Part shown: one piece after another, positions 57,501 to 64,000 of the stretch | Numbering within the stretch: position 1 is the stretch's first letter | Layout of the letters: every line of letters starts with the position of its first letter | DNA from: Mesosutterella multiformis | GTDB taxonomy: Bacteria; Pseudomonadota; Gammaproteobacteria; Burkholderiales; Burkholderiaceae_F | Direction of reading: 5' to 3' | DNA length: 64,000 nt | NCBI RefSeq assembly: GCF_003402575.1 | Contig: NZ_BGZJ01000001.1 | Span: forward strand, 983,501 to 1,047,500 | The notes under the pieces: generated by a model | What the model saw: only the letters and a program-made list of their open reading frames with translations | The model's database searches: none | Told to the model about the DNA's origin: nothing | Translations under genes and position numbers: made by a program

Positions 57501-59042
57501 TTCTATGACGAGAAGCTCGGGGATGAAGTGTGTGACGCGGCGTCGCTTGAAGCGTGGAGAAAGGAAGCGGAGGCTGACAACCCGAAGCTTCTCTGGCTCA
57601 GCCGCGATGATCTGATGCGCCACAGTGCTCAGGGCATCACGCTTGATATGTATCCGAAGACCATTACGATGGCCGGCATATCAATGGCGCTGAATTACTA
57701 CTTCGATCCCGGCAGCCCGAGAGACGGTGTCACGCTCGTTGTGCCGCTTTTCGCGCTGAATCAGGTGGATGAGAGGCGCTGCGAGTGGCTCGTTCCCGGC
57801 ATGCTGAAGGAGAAGATCCGGGCACTCGTGAAGAGCCTTCCGCCGAGACTTCGCCGCAACTGCATTCCGATTCCGGAGTACGCCGAGGGATTCTTCGAAC
57901 GTTACGGGATCGGTGAGGTGCCGGAGGAACATCTGCTTGACGTTCTGATCCGGGATCTCCGGGAGGAAAAGAGCACGATCTGCGAGCAGCGCGACTTTAA
58001 GCTTGAGCAGCTCGCGCCTCATCTCTTCATGAATTACAAAGTGATCGATGAGCACGGCAGACAGCTTGATATGGACCGCAGCCTCGCAAAGCTCCGCTCC
58101 AATCTCGGCGCCAAGGCGCGCGAAACCTTCCAGGGCCTCGCGGACCATGATGCCAAGGTGGTGGATGAGCTTGAGGACTCCATTACGACCTGGTCCTTTG
58201 ATGAACTGCCTGAACTGATGGAAATTCACCGAAAAGGACAGACCCTGATCGGTATCCCCGCTCTGGTGGATCATGGTGACACGGTTTCGCTCGAGGTATT
58301 TGATGATCCTCAGAAAGCGGCTTCCGTTCATCGGGTCGGTCTCAGGCGTCTCTTCAGGATTCAGCTGCGGGAGCAGGTCCGGTTTATTGATAAGAATCTC
58401 CGCAGTCTGCAGAGCGCTCTGATGCAGAGCGCCGCGGTGCCTCAGATTTCAAGAAGCTTCGATAACTTTGAGGATCTGAAGACGCAGGTGATTGATGGTG
58501 CCCTCGAGCGCACCGCTCTCGCGGATCCTCTGCCGAAGAACCGCCAGGATTTCTACAGCCGGCTCGAGGATACGAAGGGACGTCTCTCACTCGTCGCGCA
58601 GGATCTGGCACGGACTTTTGAGGATCTGATGCGGGAAGCGGTGAGGATTCCGAAGCTTCTGAATGGCTATAAGGGACAAAAGGAACTGCGGGAAGATGTC
58701 GAGGAGCAGCTCGGACAGCTTTTCCCGAAACACTTCCTGGTGACGGTACCCGCGAAGGCGTTTTCAAACTACCCGCGCTATGTCGCGGCCATTGTGATGC
58801 GGCTGGAGAAATTCAGGGATTCGCCCGCCCGGGATGCGGAGAAAACTTCTGAGATTCATCAGCTTGAGGTTCCTTATTTCCGGCGGGTGGCTGAACTCCG
58901 CGGACAGAAGGAGCCCCGGCTTGAAGAGTTCTTCTGGCAGCTGCAGGAGCTTCGTGTTTCGCTTTTCGCACAGCAGCTGCGAACACCGATCCCGGTTTCG
59001 GTTAAACGGTTACAAAAAATTTGGAATTCAATTAAATATTGA
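54597..59042 (+). CDS. hrpA: ATP-dependent RNA helicase HrpA with long N-terminal extension
   Basis: A 1481-residue DEAH helicase. Motif I is GETGSGKTTQLPK (about 265-277), motif Ia/Ib GHTQPRRIAA, motif II DEAH (about 362-365), motif III ITSATIDTERF, motif V VLATNVAETSITVPGIRYVVDTG split over two blocks, and motif VI QRSGRCGRVADG. The HA2, OB and long DUF3418 C-terminal region characteristic of HrpA follow. In E. coli HrpA (about 1300 residues) motif I lies near residue 97; here about 170 additional low-complexity residues rich in Lys, Pro, Ala and Ser precede the helicase core. HrpA resolves stalled or collided ribosomes. Confidence 0.94.
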   Translation: MKLENTGKSLSDLASLLTERSSSGKEKENEAGKADFDPLHPFKAKKKRSAAVPAGAKPFFPKEGASGFGALAGLRAEPETAAPSVSRKTEKKASSLYKTPASRPAVKTARTEPVKPVSPAAREVKPNRPEGPRLQTAPAARKPSVPRPDQTVRTEQSPAPIQKEEPREGIRFPKLKNAQGKSQTASQKKEAGKPSHPEPKQDSHPKKPKQHHRHADRRTDAARPVQMPVRNPVPPFELMEGLPVSARADEIIKAIRENQVVIVAGETGSGKTTQLPKLCMMAGRGTAGLIGHTQPRRIAASSVAKRIAEELHTELGTVVGYKVRFSDHTTSGITVKLMTDGILLAETQTDPQLRAYDTLIIDEAHERSINIDFLLGYLKRLLAKRRDLKVIITSATIDTERFAKHFGRDEDHPAPIIQVSGRTYPVEVRYRAIEDDDSNDDKTLMGAISDAVDELEMAGRGDILVFLPGEREIREAAETLRKNDPQNRVDILPLYARLPAEQQERVFKSGGKRRIVLATNVAETSITVPGIRYVVDTGLARVKRYSYRNKVEQLLIEPISQAAANQRSGRCGRVADGICIRLYSETDFARRPAYTDPEIMRSNLAAVILRMKSLGLGDVKDFPFVQAPPARAISDGYAILSELNCVDDRGGLTKIGRTLSQLPVDPKLSRMLLAASENDALAEVLIIAAGLSVQDPRERPPEQAAAADEAHRKLSDAKSDFLSYVKLWNYVEKAYRDKESNRRFQDQMKRQFLSPRRLHEWHDVVNQLLDMVKGLGWRINTAPATFEQVHCSLLTGLLGSVGMRRVDADFRAPPYMGARGIRFWIWPGSPRAKKCGPWIVAAEIVETSRLFARCVADVTPEWIERIGAHLIKKSWTEPHWEKKRGEVVALEKGTLYGLPVYGSRTVSYAKHDPKLSREIFIREALVEGEFESQAPFFQHNQTLIHEIRDLEQKSRRPDVLVDDEDIFAFYDEKLGDEVCDAASLEAWRKEAEADNPKLLWLSRDDLMRHSAQGITLDMYPKTITMAGISMALNYYFDPGSPRDGVTLVVPLFALNQVDERRCEWLVPGMLKEKIRALVKSLPPRLRRNCIPIPEYAEGFFERYGIGEVPEEHLLDVLIRDLREEKSTICEQRDFKLEQLAPHLFMNYKVIDEHGRQLDMDRSLAKLRSNLGAKARETFQGLADHDAKVVDELEDSITTWSFDELPELMEIHRKGQTLIGIPALVDHGDTVSLEVFDDPQKAASVHRVGLRRLFRIQLREQVRFIDKNLRSLQSALMQSAAVPQISRSFDNFEDLKTQVIDGALERTALADPLPKNRQDFYSRLEDTKGRLSLVAQDLARTFEDLMREAVRIPKLLNGYKGQKELREDVEEQLGQLFPKHFLVTVPAKAFSNYPRYVAAIVMRLEKFRDSPARDAEKTSEIHQLEVPYFRRVAELRGQKEPRLEEFFWQLQELRVSLFAQQLRTPIPVSVKRLQKIWNSIKY

Positions 59043-59263
59043 GTTTCCTCCGCAAATGCTTGATTCAGAATAACTTTAAAATTTAATTTAGTTACATTTT
59101 CATCTATGTGATTTTATTTGCATGCGTTCGCACTAATTGCAAGGGGTGTCAATCCCATGTACCATCAAAAGGCGAGGTATGCGTCCTACGCTAGGCTGGA
59201 TAAGCCTTTGGCGGCATATCGTTATTCTGATCAAGTAGTTTGTATCCTGAAACAGAGGCTCCT

Positions 59264-60382
59264 ATGTCCTTTGCCCTGAAAAAAATCGTTTTTAGCGTGA
59301 CGATGGCCTGTTTTGTCCTGGCAGGACAAGGCGTGGCTTCCGCAAAAACAGCCGCCAAAGATCCTGTGGCGCATGCAATAGCGAAGGCGAAGGGTAAAAA
59401 GGTACAGAAACCGGCTGCCAAGAAGAAAGTGGCATCCAAGGCCAAAGCAACGGGACGCCGCGTCGCCAGTGCGGGGCGTGTTCACCGGCAGCTTGCGCCA
59501 TCCGGGGTTGTGAAAGCCTCGATCCCGCATCAGGCCGCCCCGGTAGTCATTCCCGAAGATCAGAAACTCGCTCAGCAGCTTCGTCAGGCCCCTTCTCCTG
59601 CCAACCTGAATCTCACGGCGGCCAGCGCCTTCATGTTCAATCAGGATAACGGCCGGGTTCTTTTCGAAAAGAACGCCGATGCGCAGCTTCCTGTCGCGTC
59701 GCTCACGAAGCTGATGTCCGCTCTGGTCATCATGCGTGCGAATCTGCCGATGAATGAGGCCTTCACGGTTCAGAGCGAGGATTATCATCTGCCGTCCTCC
59801 TCTTTCTCGCGTCTCCGTATCGGAATGACTTTCACGCGGGACGACCTGCTTCACATCGGTCTCACCGGTTCTGACAACCGCGCTATTCATCTGCTGGCCC
59901 GCTCGTATCCGGGCGGGATTCCGGCTTTCGTTCAGAAGATGAATGAAACCGCGCGTGAACTGGGACTGAAGCACACGCACTTTGAAGAGCCGACAGGGCT
60001 GTCCGCCAATAACCGCACGACGGCACGTGAAATTACGCGTATCGCGGCTGAGGCCTATCGTTATCCGAAGATCCGCGAGTATTCCACCTCTCAGCAGCTG
60101 CAGTACTCCACCCGCGGCGGTCTGATTCAGGTTCGTTCGACGAACCGTCTGATCCGTGAGGGTGCCTGGGATATCGGTATGCAGAAGACCGGATACACCG
60201 GTGCCGCGGGCCACTGCATGATGCTGCAGACTGAGGTCGGCGGCAACCGTGTCCTGATGGTGGTTCTGAATTCGACCAGCAACAATAACCGCATCATCGA
60301 TATGAAGCGTATGCGTGACTGGTATGAGCGCCAGCTGGGTGTCAAGGAAGGATCGGCCAAGCTTCCCTATAACCTCATGTAA
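59264..60382 (+). CDS. pbpG: D-alanyl-D-alanine endopeptidase (PBP7-like)
   Basis: A 372-residue S11-family peptidase. A signal peptide (residues 1-27) is followed by a Lys/Ala-rich stretch (about residues 28-75) and the catalytic domain. Active-site motifs are SLTK (S146-K149), SDN (203-205) and KTG (308-310). The GRVLFEKNADAQLPVASLTK context and the GLKHTHFEEPTGLSANN box fit PBP7/8, which cleaves peptidoglycan cross-links, rather than carboxypeptidases with a C-terminal anchor. I start at ATG 59264 (GAGG 7 bp upstream) instead of TTG 59240. The upstream 220 bp are AT-rich. Confidence 0.9.
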   Translation: MSFALKKIVFSVTMACFVLAGQGVASAKTAAKDPVAHAIAKAKGKKVQKPAAKKKVASKAKATGRRVASAGRVHRQLAPSGVVKASIPHQAAPVVIPEDQKLAQQLRQAPSPANLNLTAASAFMFNQDNGRVLFEKNADAQLPVASLTKLMSALVIMRANLPMNEAFTVQSEDYHLPSSSFSRLRIGMTFTRDDLLHIGLTGSDNRAIHLLARSYPGGIPAFVQKMNETARELGLKHTHFEEPTGLSANNRTTAREITRIAAEAYRYPKIREYSTSQQLQYSTRGGLIQVRSTNRLIREGAWDIGMQKTGYTGAAGHCMMLQTEVGGNRVLMVVLNSTSNNNRIIDMKRMRDWYERQLGVKEGSAKLPYNLM

Positions 60383-60398
60383 CGCTTTTTCTGAAGTC

Positions 60399-60430
60399 AT
60401 AAAAAAACCGCCTGAAGGCGGTTTTTTTAT
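60399..60430. terminator. Bidirectional terminator between pbpG and the Fe-S oxidoreductase
   Basis: ACCGCCTGAAGGCGGT forms a 6-bp stem with a short loop, extended by A7 and T7 arms, for both convergent genes. Confidence 0.92.
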
Positions 60431-60444
60431 GGGTGGAGGGAAGA

Positions 60445-62418
60445 TCAGGCGAGGTGTTCTGCCACAACTTCGGCGATGTCCTTCACCTGAATCGTCTCAT
60501 CCTTCTCTTTTGCCTTGGCAGACTCCATCATCGAGAGGCAGAAGGGGCAGGCGGTCGCAAGCTGCTTCGCGCCGGTGTCCTTCAGCTCATTGAAGCGGAT
60601 CACGTTGACACGCTGGGTCTTGCTGCCATCCGACCAGAACTGGCCGCCGCCGGCGCCGCAGCAGTTGGTGTTCTCCTTGCAGAACTGCGGCTCACGCATG
60701 TCCGTCTTCATCGAGGCGAGAATCTCGCGGGGTTCAGACGAGAGACCGTTATAGCGGCTGAGATAGCAGGGATCCTGGTAAGTCGTCGCGATATCGTTTT
60801 CGCTCAGATTCGGAAGTTTCCCATCACGGATGAGATTCCGGATCAGCTCAACGTGAGAAATCACTTCGAATTTGCCGCCTTCAAATTCCGGATATTCATT
60901 TTCCAGAGTATTGAAGCAGTGCGGGCAGGCGCAAAGAATCTTGCCGAACTTGTACTGGGAAAGATTGGCGATATTTTCAGCGGCCGCAGTCTGGAAGAGG
61001 TACTCCTCACCGAGACGGCGGGCGAAATCCGCGTGGCACCGCTCCTCGGCCATGACACCAAAGCTCAGACCGGAGGCTTTCAGGATCTTTACCATCGAAC
61101 GGGCAATCTTCTGGGACCGCTTATCAAAGGAAGCCGAGCAGCCGACCCAGTAGAGAATATCGACAGGACGATCCGGATCCATGATCGGGAGATCAAGACC
61201 CTCGGCCCAGTCGAGCCGTGAATCCGGATCCATCCCCCACGGATTGCCGACCGAGGCGATGTTCTGCAGCGTCTTCGCGACGCCGGGCGGGAACTTGCCT
61301 TCCTCAAGCGCATAGTGGGTACGCATCTTCACGATGGCATCCGGAAGATTGATGCGGGAAGGACAGGCATTGGTGCAGGCGCCGCAGGTGGTGCACGCCC
61401 AGAGTTCGTCCTCGGAAATAAATTTTTCCGTCGGTTCGTTTTCACCGCCGTTCGCAAACGCGTGCTGAAGCTTCAGCACGACGTTCTTCGGATCAAGCGG
61501 GGTTCCCATTTTGACTGCCGGGCAGACAGCGGAGCAGCGGGCGCACTCTGTGCAGGAAGCAAAATCCAGACGGTCTTTCCAGGTGAACTGCTTCATCTGG
61601 GAAATACCGAAAGTTTCCTGCTCTTCAATGTTGTCAATCTTCGGGGCGGCACCCATCGGTTCGAGCTTCTGCTCAAAGATGTTCCAGGGGGTCTTGAACA
61701 TATGAGAGAAGAAGTTAAGCGGGATCGACGCAATGAAAGCGAGGGAGCCAATGCCGTGAATCCACCAGAGGATCAGATGAGCGGTTTCCAGCTTTTCGGC
61801 AGAGACACCGGAGAAGAGCGTGGTAGCGATGAAGTTGCCCACAAAGGACCAGCCAGCCCATGCCGGTTTCTGAGCGGCAAGACGGAGAGCCTCGAGGAAG
61901 AAGCCCGTAATGATGATGAGGGCGAGAGACCCGATCAGCATTGCGAAACGGGGAGAGGCTTCAAGTGACACACTCTTTTTGATCCAGCGGGACCAGGCGG
62001 CGACACCGAGACCGGCGAGAGTCGCGAGACCAGCAAAGTCGAGGATCAGCTTATAGAAGAGGTAAAAGTCCCCCTGAAGGATCCGGAAGCCGAAAAGCAG
62101 ACGGGTGATATCCCAGTCAATCGTGGCGAGCGATGTACCGAAGAAAAGGAAGATGAATCCCCAGAAAAGCGCGAAATGCGCTTTTCCGACAGGTGTGCGA
62201 ACGATCCGTTTCTGCACAAAGCCTTCGGTCCACAGTCTGCGCATCCGTTCCGGAACATCTTTTTTCAGCTGCGCGGCGGCACCTGAGCGGATGAATTTCA
62301 CCGCTTTGACGATTCCCCAGGCACAGAGCAGAACAGACAGTATGCCGAGAACATAAATCAGAACCTGTCCGGAGACAGGCACGTTCCAAAATGTCGGACG
62401 AGAAGGTATTGGGGTCAT
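60445..62418 (-). CDS. Membrane-bound Fe-S oxidoreductase (HdrD/ETF-quinone oxidoreductase type)
   Basis: A 657-residue fusion. Residues 1-250 form about six helices of a NarI-like cytochrome b domain (HFALFWGFIFLFFG, HLILWWIHGIGSLAF). Two [4Fe-4S] ferredoxin motifs follow, CTECARCSAVCP (289-300) and CTTCGACTNACP (342-353). Two CCG cysteine-rich domains come next (about 427-501 and 551-627; QDPCYLSRYNG, NCCGAGGGQFW), as in heterodisulfide reductase HdrD. Proteins with this order pass electrons from electron-transfer flavoprotein or other donors to membrane quinones. No etfAB genes lie within the window, so the partner is unknown. Confidence 0.85.
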   Translation of the reverse strand: MTPIPSRPTFWNVPVSGQVLIYVLGILSVLLCAWGIVKAVKFIRSGAAAQLKKDVPERMRRLWTEGFVQKRIVRTPVGKAHFALFWGFIFLFFGTSLATIDWDITRLLFGFRILQGDFYLFYKLILDFAGLATLAGLGVAAWSRWIKKSVSLEASPRFAMLIGSLALIIITGFFLEALRLAAQKPAWAGWSFVGNFIATTLFSGVSAEKLETAHLILWWIHGIGSLAFIASIPLNFFSHMFKTPWNIFEQKLEPMGAAPKIDNIEEQETFGISQMKQFTWKDRLDFASCTECARCSAVCPAVKMGTPLDPKNVVLKLQHAFANGGENEPTEKFISEDELWACTTCGACTNACPSRINLPDAIVKMRTHYALEEGKFPPGVAKTLQNIASVGNPWGMDPDSRLDWAEGLDLPIMDPDRPVDILYWVGCSASFDKRSQKIARSMVKILKASGLSFGVMAEERCHADFARRLGEEYLFQTAAAENIANLSQYKFGKILCACPHCFNTLENEYPEFEGGKFEVISHVELIRNLIRDGKLPNLSENDIATTYQDPCYLSRYNGLSSEPREILASMKTDMREPQFCKENTNCCGAGGGQFWSDGSKTQRVNVIRFNELKDTGAKQLATACPFCLSMMESAKAKEKDETIQVKDIAEVVAEHLA

Positions 62419-62604
62419 GGAATTTAAATCCTGAGCAGGCTGCGGCCTTTTGGGTTGGACAGGAAGGAAAAGACCGGCCGGGCTGCGGGTATCGGCTTCA
62501 GAGGGTCTGCATGCCGAGATTGTTTTAACGGGATCAAATAATAAAACAGGGGTTCATGTTTGCCAATTTGACGGAACCCAATAGCATTACCGCAAGCACG
62601 GGGC

Positions 62605-62646
62605 TATATAAAAAGCTCTGCCCCTTAATTGGCAGGGGCAGAGCCT
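62605..62646 (-). terminator. Terminator of pyrD
   Basis: On the minus strand GCTCTGCCCC pairs with GGGGCAGAGC around a 10-nt loop, followed by TTTTTATATA, 23 bp past the pyrD stop. Confidence 0.88.
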
Positions 62647-62667
62647 TTGATCGGATGACTGCCGGGC

Positions 62668-63717
62668 TCAGGCTTTGCGGCTGTGGCGCCAGTCAGCGAT
62701 CGCTTCGGCAGCGGAAGCGATAAGAGCGGGACCGGAGTAAATAAAGCCCGTGTACAGCTGAACAAGGCTTGCTCCGGCTTCCATCTTGGCCACGGCATCC
62801 TCAGGTGTCATGACGCCGCCTGACGCGATAATCGGCAGTGTTCCCTTCAGGTGATCGGAAAGGACCCGTACGACCGCAGTTGAGCGTTCAAAGAGCGGGC
62901 GTCCGGAGAGACCGCCGACCTGATCGGCATTCGGAAGACCTTTGATGTTGTCCCGGGCGAGCGTGGTGTTGGTGGCTGTGACAGCATCCATCCCGTACTC
63001 CACGAACTGATCAGCTGCGCGGCGGATAGCGTCGTCATCCAGATCCGGGCTGATCTTTACGGTAATCGGAACGAGGCGTCCGGTGCGGTCCGCGAGTTCC
63101 TTTCTCTTATCAGCGATCCCCTTCAGCAGAGGTCCGAGCTCGTCCTCTCCCTGCAGTTTCGTGAGTTCCGGCGTATTCGGGCAGGAAATGTCGATTGCCA
63201 GGTAATCCGCAAGCGGATAGAGCTTATCCATGCACTCCTGGTAGTCAGCGAGAGCGCCGGAAAGCGGTGAGGAATTCTGTTTGCCGATATTGATACCCAG
63301 GATGCCGCCCCGAAGCCGGAAGGCATCAGCACTCTTCAGGTTTTTAATGGCCTGATCGGCGCCGCAGTTATTGAATCCCATGTGATTGATCACGCCTTTG
63401 GCGGGGATGACACGCCAGCAGCGGGGCTTGGGATTTCCAGCCTGGGGACGGGGCGTGATTGTTCCGACCTCAATATGACCGAAACCCATGCCTCCGAGAG
63501 AGCTCACATGGGAGCCGGTTTTATCCATGCCGGCGGCAAGCCCGATGGCGTTAGGGAAGCGCAGTCCCATGACGGTGACGGGATCATCCTTTGGGATGTG
63601 GGTCACCAGTTTGATCAGTCCGAAAGGCACGGCCCAGTCAATGTTATTCATGATCACCGCGTGGGCGGTTTCAGGGGACAGGCGGAAAAGAACTGATCGA
63701 GCGAGGTCGTAGAGCAT
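62668..63717 (-). CDS. pyrD: Dihydroorotate dehydrogenase (quinone), class 2
   Basis: A 349-residue membrane-associated flavoenzyme of pyrimidine synthesis that passes electrons to quinones. The N-terminal helical extension (LARSVLFRLSPETAHAVI) marks class 2. Core motifs are AAGMDKTGSHVSSLGGMGFG, EVGTITPRPQAGNPKPR, MGFNNCGAD, the catalytic-serine region ISCPNTPEL, VKISPDL and IASGGVMTPEDA. Length is standard. It follows the aminoacyl-tRNA-protein transferase gene by 38 bp, a pair conserved in betaproteobacteria. Confidence 0.97.
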   Translation of the reverse strand: MLYDLARSVLFRLSPETAHAVIMNNIDWAVPFGLIKLVTHIPKDDPVTVMGLRFPNAIGLAAGMDKTGSHVSSLGGMGFGHIEVGTITPRPQAGNPKPRCWRVIPAKGVINHMGFNNCGADQAIKNLKSADAFRLRGGILGINIGKQNSSPLSGALADYQECMDKLYPLADYLAIDISCPNTPELTKLQGEDELGPLLKGIADKRKELADRTGRLVPITVKISPDLDDDAIRRAADQFVEYGMDAVTATNTTLARDNIKGLPNADQVGGLSGRPLFERSTAVVRVLSDHLKGTLPIIASGGVMTPEDAVAKMEAGASLVQLYTGFIYSGPALIASAAEAIADWRHSRKA

Positions 63718-63755
63718 AGGGTAATTTTTATCGGATCAAAAAAGTCAGCTTTATT

Positions 63756-64000
63756 TTAGATACTTACGGACAAGGTTGTTCTCGGACAGGCGGCAAGTTC
63801 ACGGGATCGATCGCGTGATTCACGGATTTCATCCTCGCAGTCCTCGAGCAGCTGCCACCGGCTGTCCCAGAACACCTGGAAGGGTTTGAAGAGTCGCTTA
63901 TAGTCCATCTGAGGCAATTCGTAGAGCCAGTAGCCGAGATACAGGTACTGATGAGCACCGCGGGCACGGGCAAGACCGATCTGCTTCAGGATTGAAAAGG
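63756..64000 (-). CDS. bpt: Aspartate/glutamate leucyltransferase, C-terminal part (5' end outside window)
   Basis: The minus-strand frame is open from the right edge to a TAA stop at 63756-63758, about 81 codons. The translated segment includes QIGLARARGAHQYLYLGYWL and the following YKRLFKPFQVFWDSRWQLL. The YLYLGYW core is the hallmark of the Ate1/Bpt aminoacyl-tRNA-protein transferase family, which adds Leu (or Arg) to N-terminal Asp/Glu for N-degron decay. In betaproteobacteria the member next to pyrD is usually Bpt. The frame used differs from a short open frame at 63764-63973, which is a shadow. Confidence 0.82.
   Translation of the reverse strand, partial: FSILKQIGLARARGAHQYLYLGYWLYELPQMDYKRLFKPFQVFWDSRWQLLEDCEDEIRESRDRSRELAACPRTTLSVSI

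Noticed and set aside
63764..63973. 69-codon minus-strand frame with an ATG near the right edge
   Set aside because: A different frame (stop at 63756) encodes the recognisable Bpt C-terminus, so this one is a shadow.

Overview
The window reads as a core chromosome segment of a betaproteobacterium of the order Burkholderiales. A gut-type member such as a Sutterellaceae relative is my best guess, but nothing here proves the family. The evidence is gene order: pheA-hisC-tyrA-aroA-cmk-rpsA-lapB, trxA-rho, greA-yhbY-rlmE-ftsH-folP-glmM-phoB-phoR, gmk-rpoZ-spoT-greB, a PAS sensor kinase and LuxR-type regulator beside folD-prlC-xth, and pyrD beside the aminoacyl-tRNA-protein transferase gene. DNA is moderately GC-rich, genes are tightly packed, and most convergent ends carry a hairpin terminator. 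Several genes appear to start with TTG.

Layout. 1-8.8 kb: aromatic amino acid and shikimate genes, cmk, rpsA, lapB and htpX on the plus strand. 8.8-14.3 kb, minus strand: a MATE exporter, an ArnT/PMT-like membrane glycosyltransferase, rpmE2, rho and trxA. 14.4-17.6 kb: the 4.5S signal recognition particle RNA (absent from a protein-only view), then dnaX, ybaB and recR. 17.6-20.7 kb: a structured leader and a three-gene NMT1/THI5-like ABC importer. 20.8-31.2 kb: gmhA, then the greA-to-phoR block, which ends in an intact IS256-family insertion sequence. 31.3-35.7 kb: gmk, rpoZ, spoT, greB and a three-tRNA operon (Pro, Arg, His). 35.7-40 kb: a small secreted DUF4431-like protein, yicC, rph, rdgB and hemW. 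40-44.3 kb: the glnA-ntrB-ntrC nitrogen module with a sigma-54 promoter and an NtrC site. 44.3-53.2 kb: a WaaE-like glycosyltransferase, an RlmN-like radical SAM protein, xth, prlC, folD and a two-component system. 53.3-64 kb: rpiA, yggX, hrpA, a PBP7-type endopeptidase, a membrane Fe-S oxidoreductase, pyrD and the end of the bpt gene.

The genes serve central functions: translation and its quality control, the stringent response (spoT with greA, greB and rpoZ), envelope assembly (gmhA, glmM, lapB, PBP7, glycosyltransferases), nitrogen and phosphate sensing, and DNA repair. I found no CRISPR array, prophage, toxin-antitoxin pair, defence island or biosynthetic cluster, and no gene set that looks like an undescribed system. 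The most unusual sequence observations are the IS256 element inserted inside the phoR stop codon so that the protein is unchanged, a leader with mutually exclusive pairings before the ABC importer, and the absence of ihfB and lapA between rpsA and lapB.
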